Below, one piece after another: positions 1-6,823 of a stretch of DNA of 7,921 nt. A model generated the notes under the pieces. The model worked only from the letters and a program-made list of their open reading frames with translations, ran no database searches and was not told the DNA's origin. The translations under genes and the position numbers were made by a program. Source of the DNA: Planctomycetota bacterium (GTDB taxonomy: Bacteria; Planctomycetota; GCA-002687715; DRQF01); contig JAJRYU010000410.1 of NCBI GenBank assembly GCA_024275615.1, forward strand, positions 1 to 7,921, written 5' to 3'. Within the stretch, counting starts at the first letter, position 1. Every line of letters starts with the position of its first letter.

Positions 1-4
1 GTCT

Positions 5-772
5 ATGGCTATCAAGGACCAGAAGATGAAAGCGGGAAGCGGCAAGACGAAAGCCGGCAAGGTTGCGCCAGTGGGTGCCCCCAGCGGCGCCGCCCAGGCC
101 AAGGGAATTCCCAGCGATGAAGGCAAAGCCGCCAAATCCAAGAAAACGACCAGGCGAAAATCGAAACCCCGAAAGCCCCGTGAAGAGAATCGCCAACCGC
201 AGACGACAAAAATGCCCAAGAACGATCGGCCTTCTGGAACAACCATGGGGCGAGGATCCGGTCGCGGTAGCTCGAAGAACCCGGTGGCTTCGGAGTGGAG
301 TAGCAAGGATCAAATGCCCCACGATGATGAAGATCCTGAAGATGACGATGAGGACGTTGAGGACGAGAGCGAAAGCTCAGAAGCCCGAGGTGGGGTGCAG
401 CCGAATTTACGTGATCGGCGGCCGCCTGCAAGCCGAGATCTGTCCATTAGCTTTGGCAATCAACCCGGCGGTGACGGTCGAGGTGGGCCTTCGCAACGAA
501 AGAAATCTCGGGGAACAGCTTCCCTGGTTCTCGGTGTTCCTATCCCAGATCACATCAAGGGACAGATGAATCCAGGAACAACGAAGATCACTCAAGAGAG
601 AATTGAGCCCAAGAAAGAAGAATCCAAGGGTATCGTTGCGGATACCCGTTCACCTCGACGAGGAAATGCTGGGCCCACGGTGGTACCCAAGACGAGCTTC
701 CAAGTCAGTCAGCTGATTGAAGACTATTTTCGCGCGCGTCGCGAGGTTCTGGAAAAGGACGAGAAAAAATGA
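5..772 (+). CDS. Hypothetical disordered, highly charged protein; probably continues upstream of the window
   Basis: I do not recognise a function. The 255 residues seen from the first ATG are mostly low complexity: a Lys/Arg/Ala/Gly/Ser/Pro-rich basic stretch (about residues 1-90), an acidic Asp/Glu cluster (about 107-126), another Arg/Gly/Pro-rich linker (about 130-170), then a more ordinary segment at about 171-201 containing SLVLGVPIPDHIKG and TTKITQERIEP. The end, about 231-255, looks like a short amphipathic helix (LIEDYFRARREVLEK). There is no signal peptide or membrane segment in the visible part. The frame is already open at position 2 and no ribosome binding site is visible before position 5, so this ATG may be internal and the product may be the C-terminal tail of a larger protein. 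The stop overlaps the MoxR start (ATGA), so it belongs to the operon. I trust the frame because of this coupling and its codon use, although a competing frame is open at 63-569. Confidence 0.68.
   Translation: MAIKDQKMKAGSGKTKAGKVAPVGAPSGAAQAKGIPSDEGKAAKSKKTTRRKSKPRKPREENRQPQTTKMPKNDRPSGTTMGRGSGRGSSKNPVASEWSSKDQMPHDDEDPEDDDEDVEDESESSEARGGVQPNLRDRRPPASRDLSISFGNQPGGDGRGGPSQRKKSRGTASLVLGVPIPDHIKGQMNPGTTKITQERIEPKKEESKGIVADTRSPRRGNAGPTVVPKTSFQVSQLIEDYFRARREVLEKDEKK
628..647 (+). repeat. Perfect inverted repeat (7-bp stem, 6-base loop)
   Basis: GGGTATC at 628-634 and its exact reverse complement GATACCC at 641-647 are separated by GTTGCG. It lies inside the coding part of the first gene, about 120 bases before the MoxR start. 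No T-run follows, so it is not a typical terminator. It may be chance, or an RNA hairpin affecting transcript processing or translation between the first gene and the ATPase. Confidence 0.4.
755..759 (+). promoter_or_regulatory. Ribosome binding site for the MoxR gene
   Basis: AAGGA lies inside the last codons of the upstream gene, 9 bases before the ATG at 769. It supports that start and fits translational coupling through the ATGA overlap at 769-772. Confidence 0.65.
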
Positions 773-1788
773 ACTCGACAAGCGATCCGGCAGCAGCGAA
801 AGAAGCAGCCGAACACTTCAAAAAGATTCACAGTAAGATCAAAGGCGAAGTTTCTCGAGTCATCGTTGGTCAAAGCGATGTCATCGACGGGGTTTTGACT
901 GCTCTCTTTGCTGGCGGCCATGTCTTGCTCGAAGGCGTGCCAGGTTTAGGCAAGACCATTCTTGTTCGTACACTCGGCGAGGCCGTGGACCTTGATTTCT
1001 CCCGCATCCAATTCACTCCTGACATGATGCCAGCTGACATCCAAGGCACACAGCTCCTTGTTGAAGTCGAAGGCGGCGGCCACGAATTGGAATTCCGGCA
1101 AGGTCCTTTGGTTGCGAACTTGGTGTTGGCAGATGAAATCAATAGAGCCACGCCGAAGACGCAATCGGCGTTACTCGAAGCCATGCAGGAACGCACCATG
1201 ACCGTCGGTGTGCGGACTATTCATCTCGAAGATCCCTACTGTGTGATGGCCACTCAAAACCCAGTTGAACAAGAAGGCACCTATCCGCTGCCGGAAGCCC
1301 AATTGGATCGTTTCCTCATGAAGATCGTTGTCGGCTACCCTGAAGAAGAAGAATACCGCGCCATCCTTGATCGGACGACCGGCAGTGAAGAGGTGACCGT
1401 ATCGAAAGTTTCCGACGGCAAGGAAATCATGGAGATGCGGGATATCGTCCGAGCAATTCCTGTCCCTGATCATGTTCAACGCTACGCCATTCGCCTGGTC
1501 ATGGCCACCCAGCCGGGTACGGAGCATGCTCCTCAGTTGGTGAACGAAAATGTGTTACTGGGATCTAGCCCTCGTGGCGCCCAGGGGTTGTTGCTCGCTG
1601 CCAAGGTGAAAGCACTTCTTGCCGATCGATTTGCTGTTGCCACTGAAGACATTGCTGCTGTAGCTCATGCTGTCTTGCGTCATCGATTGCACATCAACTT
1701 TCAAGGTCAAGCCGACGGTGTGACAGCAGACAATGTCGTTGATGGCGTTCTCTCACATGTGCGTGCCCAAGGAGGCCAAGTTCAATGA
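769..1788 (+). CDS. MoxR family AAA+ ATPase
   Basis: This is a cytosolic AAA+ ATPase of the MoxR group, chaperone-like enzymes that work with VWA-domain partners in metal insertion or complex assembly. All core motifs are visible in the 339 residues: Walker A GVPGLGKT (56-63), the MoxR-typical QFTPDMMPADIQG (81-93), Walker B LVLADEIN (118-125, with D122 and E123), sensor 1 MATQNP (160-165), the arginine-finger region LPEAQLDRF (174-182) and sensor 2 GSSPRG (265-270) before a helical lid that runs to the C-terminus. The length is normal for the family (about 310-350), so the gene looks complete and active. It overlaps its neighbours by 4 bases on each side and is followed directly by DUF58, the classic MoxR partner order. 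The family is certain; the substrate cannot be told from sequence. No gene symbol is given because the name moxR belongs to the methanol dehydrogenase locus. Confidence 0.97.
   Translation: MNSTSDPAAAKEAAEHFKKIHSKIKGEVSRVIVGQSDVIDGVLTALFAGGHVLLEGVPGLGKTILVRTLGEAVDLDFSRIQFTPDMMPADIQGTQLLVEVEGGGHELEFRQGPLVANLVLADEINRATPKTQSALLEAMQERTMTVGVRTIHLEDPYCVMATQNPVEQEGTYPLPEAQLDRFLMKIVVGYPEEEEYRAILDRTTGSEEVTVSKVSDGKEIMEMRDIVRAIPVPDHVQRYAIRLVMATQPGTEHAPQLVNENVLLGSSPRGAQGLLLAAKVKALLADRFAVATEDIAAVAHAVLRHRLHINFQGQADGVTADNVVDGVLSHVRAQGGQVQ
1769..1775 (+). promoter_or_regulatory. Strong ribosome binding site for the DUF58 gene
   Basis: AAGGAGG, a near-perfect anti-16S match, sits 9 bases before the ATG at 1785, inside the end of the MoxR gene. 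It fixes the DUF58 start and indicates strong, coupled translation of the ATPase partner. Confidence 0.8.
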
Positions 1789-2681
1789 CGGCAGCGGTTG
1801 ATTTCGCTGAACTCTTCGACCCCGATTTCTTGGCGGCTGTGCAGCATCTCAAGATTGTGGCTCGGCGTGTGCCAAGAGCTGGCCGCCTGGCGGAACAACG
1901 CTCACAGGACTTAGGCAGTGGGATCGAATTTCGCGATTTCCGTCCCTATGCCGCTGGTGACGATTTTCGGGCCATCGATTGGAATATCTATCGTCGATTG
2001 GGCCGCGTTTTTCTACGGCTCTTCGAAGAGCTGGAAGACCTCTCGCTCTATTTGATGCCCGATGTGTCAACGAGTATGTCCAGCGACGGATTGGTGCGGA
2101 TGCGCGCAACCTTGCGGACAACGATGGCACTCGCCACTGTGAGCCTAAGTCAACACGACCGTGTCGGTGTTTTTCCTTTCGCCAACAAGCTAATTTCTCC
2201 AAGGCCGCCCGCCGCCGGACGTGGTCGAATAATGGCGTTGGCAAAACACCTCGCGACTCTCGAAAGCCACGGTGATACCGACATGGTCGCCTCACTCGTT
2301 GAATTCGCCAAACAGAGACTTCGTCCTGGTTTGCTTGTTGTGCTTTCAGACTATTTCGATCCTGGAGGCATCGAGACGGTGATAGAGGCTCTCAAGAGGC
2401 AGCGCCACAAGCTTCTCTTGATTCAGATTGCTCGAGATGAGGATCGCGACCCGAGGTTCCGGGGGGACTATCGCCTCGTTGACTGTGAGTCAGGGCAGGC
2501 CCAGGATGTTTCAGTCGACGAAGCGGTCTTGGGACGCTATCGCGAATCCTACGATCGATTCCAAGCCAAGATCATTGCGTTTGCAAAATCTCATCCGGCA
2601 GGATTCTTGAGGCTCAACGCTGACCAAGAAGTTGTGCCGCAGCTTGCCAACCTGTTTGAGACAGGGAGCTACGTGACATGA
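1785..2681 (+). CDS. DUF58 domain-containing protein with VWA-like fold (MoxR partner)
   Basis: The 298-residue protein carries the DUF58 signature GSGIEFRDFRPYAAGDDFR (44-62) followed by AIDWNIYRR and FLRLFEELED (about 63-85). A VWA-like fold follows with a complete metal-ion-dependent adhesion site: DVSTSM (93-98, residues D93, S95, S97), GDTD (163-166, T165) and LSDY (187-190, D189). No signal peptide or membrane segment is seen, so it is probably cytosolic. The length is usual for the short DUF58 type, which lacks an N-terminal membrane anchor. DUF58 proteins nearly always sit next to MoxR ATPases and are thought to be their adaptor or effector. Here the gene overlaps both neighbours by 4 bases. 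The intact metal site predicts divalent-metal-dependent partner binding. The molecular role is otherwise unknown. Confidence 0.95.
   Translation: MTAAVDFAELFDPDFLAAVQHLKIVARRVPRAGRLAEQRSQDLGSGIEFRDFRPYAAGDDFRAIDWNIYRRLGRVFLRLFEELEDLSLYLMPDVSTSMSSDGLVRMRATLRTTMALATVSLSQHDRVGVFPFANKLISPRPPAAGRGRIMALAKHLATLESHGDTDMVASLVEFAKQRLRPGLLVVLSDYFDPGGIETVIEALKRQRHKLLLIQIARDEDRDPRFRGDYRLVDCESGQAQDVSVDEAVLGRYRESYDRFQAKIIAFAKSHPAGFLRLNADQEVVPQLANLFETGSYVT
2663..2668 (+). promoter_or_regulatory. Ribosome binding site for the BatA-like gene
   Basis: AGGGAG lies 9 bases before the ATG at 2678, within the last codons of the DUF58 gene. It is the third junction in a row with the same layout: a Shine-Dalgarno motif 9 bases ahead of an ATGA overlap. 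Confidence 0.65.
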
Positions 2682-4351
2682 GTTTCAACTTGATCGGAGG
2701 ATGGACTTTTGCACTTGGAGCGACATTCCTTGCATGTCTCTCTTTCCTGCTGCAGCGACTGAAAACACGCTATCGACAGGTCAAAGTACCGACGACCTTG
2801 TTCTGGAAGGAAGCGGTCGAAGAATCCCAAGCTCGAGTTCTTGTGCGACGATTCCGGCATCCTTGGGCATACGCGCTGATCCTGTTCTTGGCGTTGACCT
2901 TGTGGCTGTGCTTCGCCAACCCACAATTCGCTGGCGAAAGTGGCGATATCCATGAGATCTTTGTCGTTGATTCAAGCGCCGATGCGGCTGTTGGCTCCCG
3001 GCTTGCACGATCAAAGGAGTTACTCCTTGACACGTTAGGTGGGTCATCTTCCGCGCATGTCGAAGTGTTTGCCTTGGGTTCTCAACCCAAGTTACTCTTG
3101 GCTCAAGGTGAATCGTCGCTTTTGCTTCGAGATCGTCTATCAAGTGTGGTTGCCGAAGCCGTTCCATCCACTGTTCGGAGTTTTCTTGAGCGTCTGCATC
3201 GCAGCCGCCCAGATGGACAGCGAACCCGAGTACGCCTCGTTGGTTTTTCAGGGTTTCGCTGGTCACAGATTCCTGGTGATAGTTTTCATGTCTCCCATCT
3301 TCGTGGTTCAACTGCCGTTGTTGCTATGCATCAAGGGGGAATTCGGGCCTGTGGGTTTGCACCAGCTCGCTCGGGAGCGGTTGGTGTGGTTGATGTCTTG
3401 GTGGAAATCGATCCCGAATCCCTAGACTCAAAACGATCTTTGCAAATCTCTCTGGACGGGAAACCTCTTAAGGCCCAAGCAGAGACGATCGCTCCTGGTA
3501 TTCGCATCCTCCGGGACGTAGTAGCCAATGGGGCCATCTTGGCGGTTGGCCTGCTCCCCAAGGATGCTTTTCAAGCTGATGACGAAGCCAAGCTCTTGCT
3601 TCCCACGTGGCGGCCCATCCGCGTCGAATCCGTCGGTGCTCTACCTCGGGATCTAGCGTTGCTTCTAGAAACGAATCAAGCCATCGACACCAAGAACACG
3701 CCCGCGGATGTTCTGATCGGTTCTAAGTCGGAAGCTTCTCTCCCTGCCTTGATTCTCGATGAAGAAGCCTCGGGCCTCGTTGTTGAAGTACGGGACATCT
3801 CAGAACGCAGTATTGTGAAAAACTCCATCTTGGCTGGTATTGATCTGAACGCCCTCCGAAGGGTTGGCAAAGATGAAATCTCTGAGACTCGAATTCGAAT
3901 TTCAGCGGATGGAGTGCGGCGGGTTTTCCTGCCAACTATGTTCTTGGCACCAGAAAGGCATTTCACCGCGAGACAAGATTTCCCGGTCTTGATCGATAGG
4001 GTTTTGACCTGGCTATCTGACGCTGAAGAAACGTTAGCTTGGGCAGCCGTTGGTGAGGAACTACCGGCTTCGCTTGGGCCATGGACTGATGAAATTGGTC
4101 GTCGAGTTGTCGCCGCGGGACTCAATCCCGTTGCCCGGCACGCGGGAATCTTCAGTGCTCGAAGTGGGAAGAAAACTTCTGTTTCCTATTTTGCTCAAGA
4201 CGTCTCACTTGTGACCAACGCAGCCCAGGAACTTCCTTTCGCCTTGGTTGAGTCTGGGGCTGCCAGTCATCTTCTGACATGGTTGGGACTTCTTGCTTTC
4301 GCCGTCCTTGTTGCCGAGTGGCATTTTCTAAGAACTTCCAGAATCCCGTGA
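2678..4351 (+). CDS. BatA-like membrane protein with degenerate VWA domain
   Basis: This 557-residue protein begins with the BatA-type N-terminal module: a hydrophobic helix (about 5-26), a basic loop containing VKVPTTLFWKEA (about 35-46), and a second helix (about 63-81) ending in NPQF. A VWA-like domain follows (about 92-215). A mostly beta region with Ig/Fn3 character comes next (about 230-310, ending in the DDEAKLLLP turn), then a further poorly conserved domain. A C-terminal membrane helix (about 531-549) ends the protein with a short basic tail. The basic loop and basic tail suggest both are cytosolic, placing the large middle part outside the membrane. The VWA metal site is altered: DSSADA (98-103) gives D-x-S-x-D instead of D-x-S-x-S, and the later strand reads LVGFSG (187-192) with no aspartate. 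This is much longer than classical BatA (about 320-340 residues), so I call it BatA-like only. Family assignment is firm for the N-terminus and moderate for the rest. Confidence 0.85.
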   Translation: MSFNLIGGWTFALGATFLACLSFLLQRLKTRYRQVKVPTTLFWKEAVEESQARVLVRRFRHPWAYALILFLALTLWLCFANPQFAGESGDIHEIFVVDSSADAAVGSRLARSKELLLDTLGGSSSAHVEVFALGSQPKLLLAQGESSLLLRDRLSSVVAEAVPSTVRSFLERLHRSRPDGQRTRVRLVGFSGFRWSQIPGDSFHVSHLRGSTAVVAMHQGGIRACGFAPARSGAVGVVDVLVEIDPESLDSKRSLQISLDGKPLKAQAETIAPGIRILRDVVANGAILAVGLLPKDAFQADDEAKLLLPTWRPIRVESVGALPRDLALLLETNQAIDTKNTPADVLIGSKSEASLPALILDEEASGLVVEVRDISERSIVKNSILAGIDLNALRRVGKDEISETRIRISADGVRRVFLPTMFLAPERHFTARQDFPVLIDRVLTWLSDAEETLAWAAVGEELPASLGPWTDEIGRRVVAAGLNPVARHAGIFSARSGKKTSVSYFAQDVSLVTNAAQELPFALVESGAASHLLTWLGLLAFAVLVAEWHFLRTSRIP

Positions 4352-4358
4352 GCCATTC

Positions 4359-6821
4359 ATGACGGTCAGCCTACTCAAACCCTTGTTCTTGCTGCTTCTC
4401 CTTGGGCTTCCGCTTTTGTGGTGGCGAGCGAGCGTCATGACTTCTGGCCAAAAGCTGATTCGCGCGCTGGCTTTTGTTCTCATTGTCATTGGCCTCGCTC
4501 AGCCGGTCATGCGTAGTCGCGGGCAGAGTCGACACTTGGTCTTCATCTTGGATCAAAGTGGCAGTGTTCCGGTTGCAGAAAAGGAGCGAGCGAGAAATAG
4601 AGTTTCTGATCTTGTTGCTCGCGCCACCGCCGAAGACAAGACGACCGTAATTGTTGTTGGCAAATCAACGATTACTGTTCCAGGATGTGACGAAGTCATA
4701 CACATCTCGCCCGCTGCTTCAGATTTGAGCGCCGCCCTGGATCTCGCTGTTTTGAAGATTCAAGACCAAAGTGCTGCAAGCGTAACCCTGTTGAGCGACG
4801 GGGAAACGACACGCAGGAGTTGGCGCGACGCTGTTCAAGACTTGGCTTCTCGTGGCATCCCTGTCCACACCATCCAACTGTCTTCTCGTTCCGGCGATCT
4901 CTATCCTTCGAAGTTGAGCTTTGAGGGTGAGCTTAGAGTCGGGCACCCAAGCCGGGGCCATCTCCAAATCGTCGGGGCTCAAGGTCCCGTCTCGCTGACG
5001 CTTTCGGTTGGGAAGGAAGAGATTCTGAAACTCGATCAGGTCAATGTCGGTGCTGACCGGGAGATTGCCTTTACCATTGAACCCAAGGTGCCGGGATTTC
5101 GGACTTTCCGAGCGACGATCACCGGCGAGGACTCTCTTGCTGCCAACAATACCCTGTCTCAAACATGGGCGGTGCAGTCGCCCATTCAGGTTCTCTACCT
5201 CGGCTCTCGAGTTCAAGGCGGCGCCAGTTCGATTGGTCAGTTGGTCGGTTCGGGTTTCCAGCTGACAGACTCTCATGACAAAAACGTCCGACCATTCGCA
5301 GACTACGATCTGATTCTTGTCGATGATCTGCCAGCGGCTGAGTTCGCCACCGCTGGGCAAGAAGAACTAATTCGTGCGGTGCAAGAGCAGGGAGTTGGTG
5401 TGCTTGTGTGCGGCGGACCAGCGTCTTTCGGGCCTGGTGGTTACTATGGGACACCTCTGGCAGATGCTCTTCCCGTTCGCTTCCTACAGAAAGAAGAGAA
5501 GCGAGATCCAAGTACAAGTCTTGTGGTCATTCTGGATACGTCCGGATCCATGGGCGGGACCAGGGTTCAGTTGGCGAAAGAAGTCGCTCGCTTGGCCATG
5601 CGGCGTCTCTTGCCCCATGACAAGGTTGGCATCGTAGAGTTTTATGGTGCCAAGCGGTGGGCGGCACCACTTCAGCCAGCGTCAAATGTTATTGAGATCC
5701 AAAGGGCATTGAATCGTCTGCAGGCCGGGGGAGGTACGGTGATCATGCCTGCTCTTGAGGAGGCCTATTACGGGTTGCAGAATGTCAACACGCGCTACAA
5801 ACATGTTCTCGTTCTGACCGACGGTGGTGTTGAGAGTGGCGCCTTCGAACCTCTGATTCGCAAGATGTCGGAAAAAGGTGTGAACGTCTCAACTGTTCTC
5901 ATCGGCCCACAAGCCCACAACGATTTTTTGGTGAGCTTGTCACAGTGGGGGAAAGGGCGGTTTTATGCCGTTCCGAATCGCTTCAACCTTCCTGAGATTA
6001 TCCTCAAACAACCCACAAGCTCACGCCTACCGGCCTATCGTCAAGGCCAATTCGCCGTGAAAGCCAAGGGTACGACATTCTGGTGGGGTAACTTGAAAAC
6101 GGACTCGATTCCTCCGCTCTCAGCATTCGTTGAATTACGCACACGGCCTGGGGCCGAGTCACCGCTCGTGACACAAACGGGAAACAATCCTATCGTCGCG
6201 AGCTGGATGCTGGGTCGCGGCCGCTTGTCGGTTCTGGCGACAGAACCTGCTGGCCCAGGTACCAGAGGGTGGCAGAACTGGGACGGTTTCGGGGCATTTT
6301 TGGCACACTTGATGACACGAAGTTCAAGAAGTGGTGACTACGACATTGACTATCAACTCAGTCGCAACGGCAATGATGTGCGTTTGTCTGCTGAGTCGAA
6401 ACGGTCGCGGACCGTCATGCCAAGCGCACGGTTCTTAGATGGCAAATCATGGCAACCCTGGGTCTTTCGTCGGCGTTCACCCAGTCAATTTGACAGCCAT
6501 CTATGGTGGGATGAGAGTCAGGACGTAGCTTGCGTCGTCGATACTCCCGGCCGCCCGCCACGCCGACTGATTCTGGCTGAGACCAAGATGGCACGGCCTG
6601 AATTGCAAGTTGGTCCTGACGCGACTCTTGACCTCAAACGACTGGCAGCCGAATGCGGCGGTCTTCATGAACCTCTGGGTGGCAACGCTATTCGACCGAC
6701 GGAGTCCATAGCGATTGGCCCGACGCAGATGAAGTTCTTGGCACCCTGGTTTTTTCTATTGGCTCTGTTGACTTACATCGGCGACGTGTTCAATCGTCGC
6801 CGTGATCGGCTTTTGAGGTAG
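4359..6821 (+). CDS. Membrane protein with two VWA domains flanking a glutamine-amidotransferase-like segment
   Basis: 820 residues. Order of parts: membrane helices at about 6-23 and 33-50; VWA domain 1 (about 58-180) with DQSGS (65-69) and LLSDGE (144-149); a beta-sandwich-like region (about 185-270); a GATase-like segment (about 275-372) with YDLILVDDLPA and CGGPASFGPGGY; VWA domain 2 (about 386-550) with DTSGS (393-397), GGGT (457-460) and LTDGG (486-490); a region typical of this family (PPLSAFVELRTRPGA, then ASWMLGRGRLSVLATEP, about 585-630); and a C-terminal helix (about 793-809) with a very basic tail. Both VWA metal sites are intact. The GATase-like part shows no evident catalytic triad, so it is probably a binding fold. 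The basic tail suggests the large centre is extracytoplasmic. An in-frame TAA at 4329-4331 means the start cannot lie far upstream; 4359 is the first ATG after it and includes the first membrane helix. There is no clear Shine-Dalgarno. It resembles COG5426/DUF1355-type proteins found beside BatA-like genes. Confidence 0.88.
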   Translation: MTVSLLKPLFLLLLLGLPLLWWRASVMTSGQKLIRALAFVLIVIGLAQPVMRSRGQSRHLVFILDQSGSVPVAEKERARNRVSDLVARATAEDKTTVIVVGKSTITVPGCDEVIHISPAASDLSAALDLAVLKIQDQSAASVTLLSDGETTRRSWRDAVQDLASRGIPVHTIQLSSRSGDLYPSKLSFEGELRVGHPSRGHLQIVGAQGPVSLTLSVGKEEILKLDQVNVGADREIAFTIEPKVPGFRTFRATITGEDSLAANNTLSQTWAVQSPIQVLYLGSRVQGGASSIGQLVGSGFQLTDSHDKNVRPFADYDLILVDDLPAAEFATAGQEELIRAVQEQGVGVLVCGGPASFGPGGYYGTPLADALPVRFLQKEEKRDPSTSLVVILDTSGSMGGTRVQLAKEVARLAMRRLLPHDKVGIVEFYGAKRWAAPLQPASNVIEIQRALNRLQAGGGTVIMPALEEAYYGLQNVNTRYKHVLVLTDGGVESGAFEPLIRKMSEKGVNVSTVLIGPQAHNDFLVSLSQWGKGRFYAVPNRFNLPEIILKQPTSSRLPAYRQGQFAVKAKGTTFWWGNLKTDSIPPLSAFVELRTRPGAESPLVTQTGNNPIVASWMLGRGRLSVLATEPAGPGTRGWQNWDGFGAFLAHLMTRSSRSGDYDIDYQLSRNGNDVRLSAESKRSRTVMPSARFLDGKSWQPWVFRRRSPSQFDSHLWWDESQDVACVVDTPGRPPRRLILAETKMARPELQVGPDATLDLKRLAAECGGLHEPLGGNAIRPTESIAIGPTQMKFLAPWFFLLALLTYIGDVFNRRRDRLLR
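6815..6819 (+). promoter_or_regulatory. Ribosome binding site before tandem ATGATG start
   Basis: GAGGT lies in the last codons of the VWA/GATase-like gene, 4 bases before the ATG at 6824 and 7 before the ATG at 6827. The spacing slightly favours 6827. The two starts are in frame and differ by one methionine, so the product is essentially unchanged. Confidence 0.55.
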
Positions 6822-6823
6822 AC

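Noticed and set aside
63..569. Open frame of 168 codons in another + frame overlapping the first gene
   Set aside because: It has an unusual residue mix, no ribosome binding site and no link to the operon. The frame ending at 772 has the ATGA coupling to MoxR and ordinary codon use.
628..652. Hairpin as a rho-independent terminator
   Set aside because: No T-run follows the stem, and it lies inside an open coding frame with the downstream gene translationally coupled.
2781..3311. 176-codon open frame on the - strand
   Set aside because: It is opposite the BatA-like gene, is Arg/His/Gln-rich without domain features, and has no operon context.
4719..5360. 213-codon open frame on the - strand
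   Set aside because: It lies wholly opposite VWA 1 and the GATase-like segment of a clearly real gene and shows no recognisable domain; it is a shadow.
5409..5411. Cys351 of the 820-residue protein as a catalytic amidotransferase cysteine
   Set aside because: The context VCGGPASFG does not match the G-x-C-x-G nucleophile elbow, and no matching His-x-Glu pair is evident nearby.
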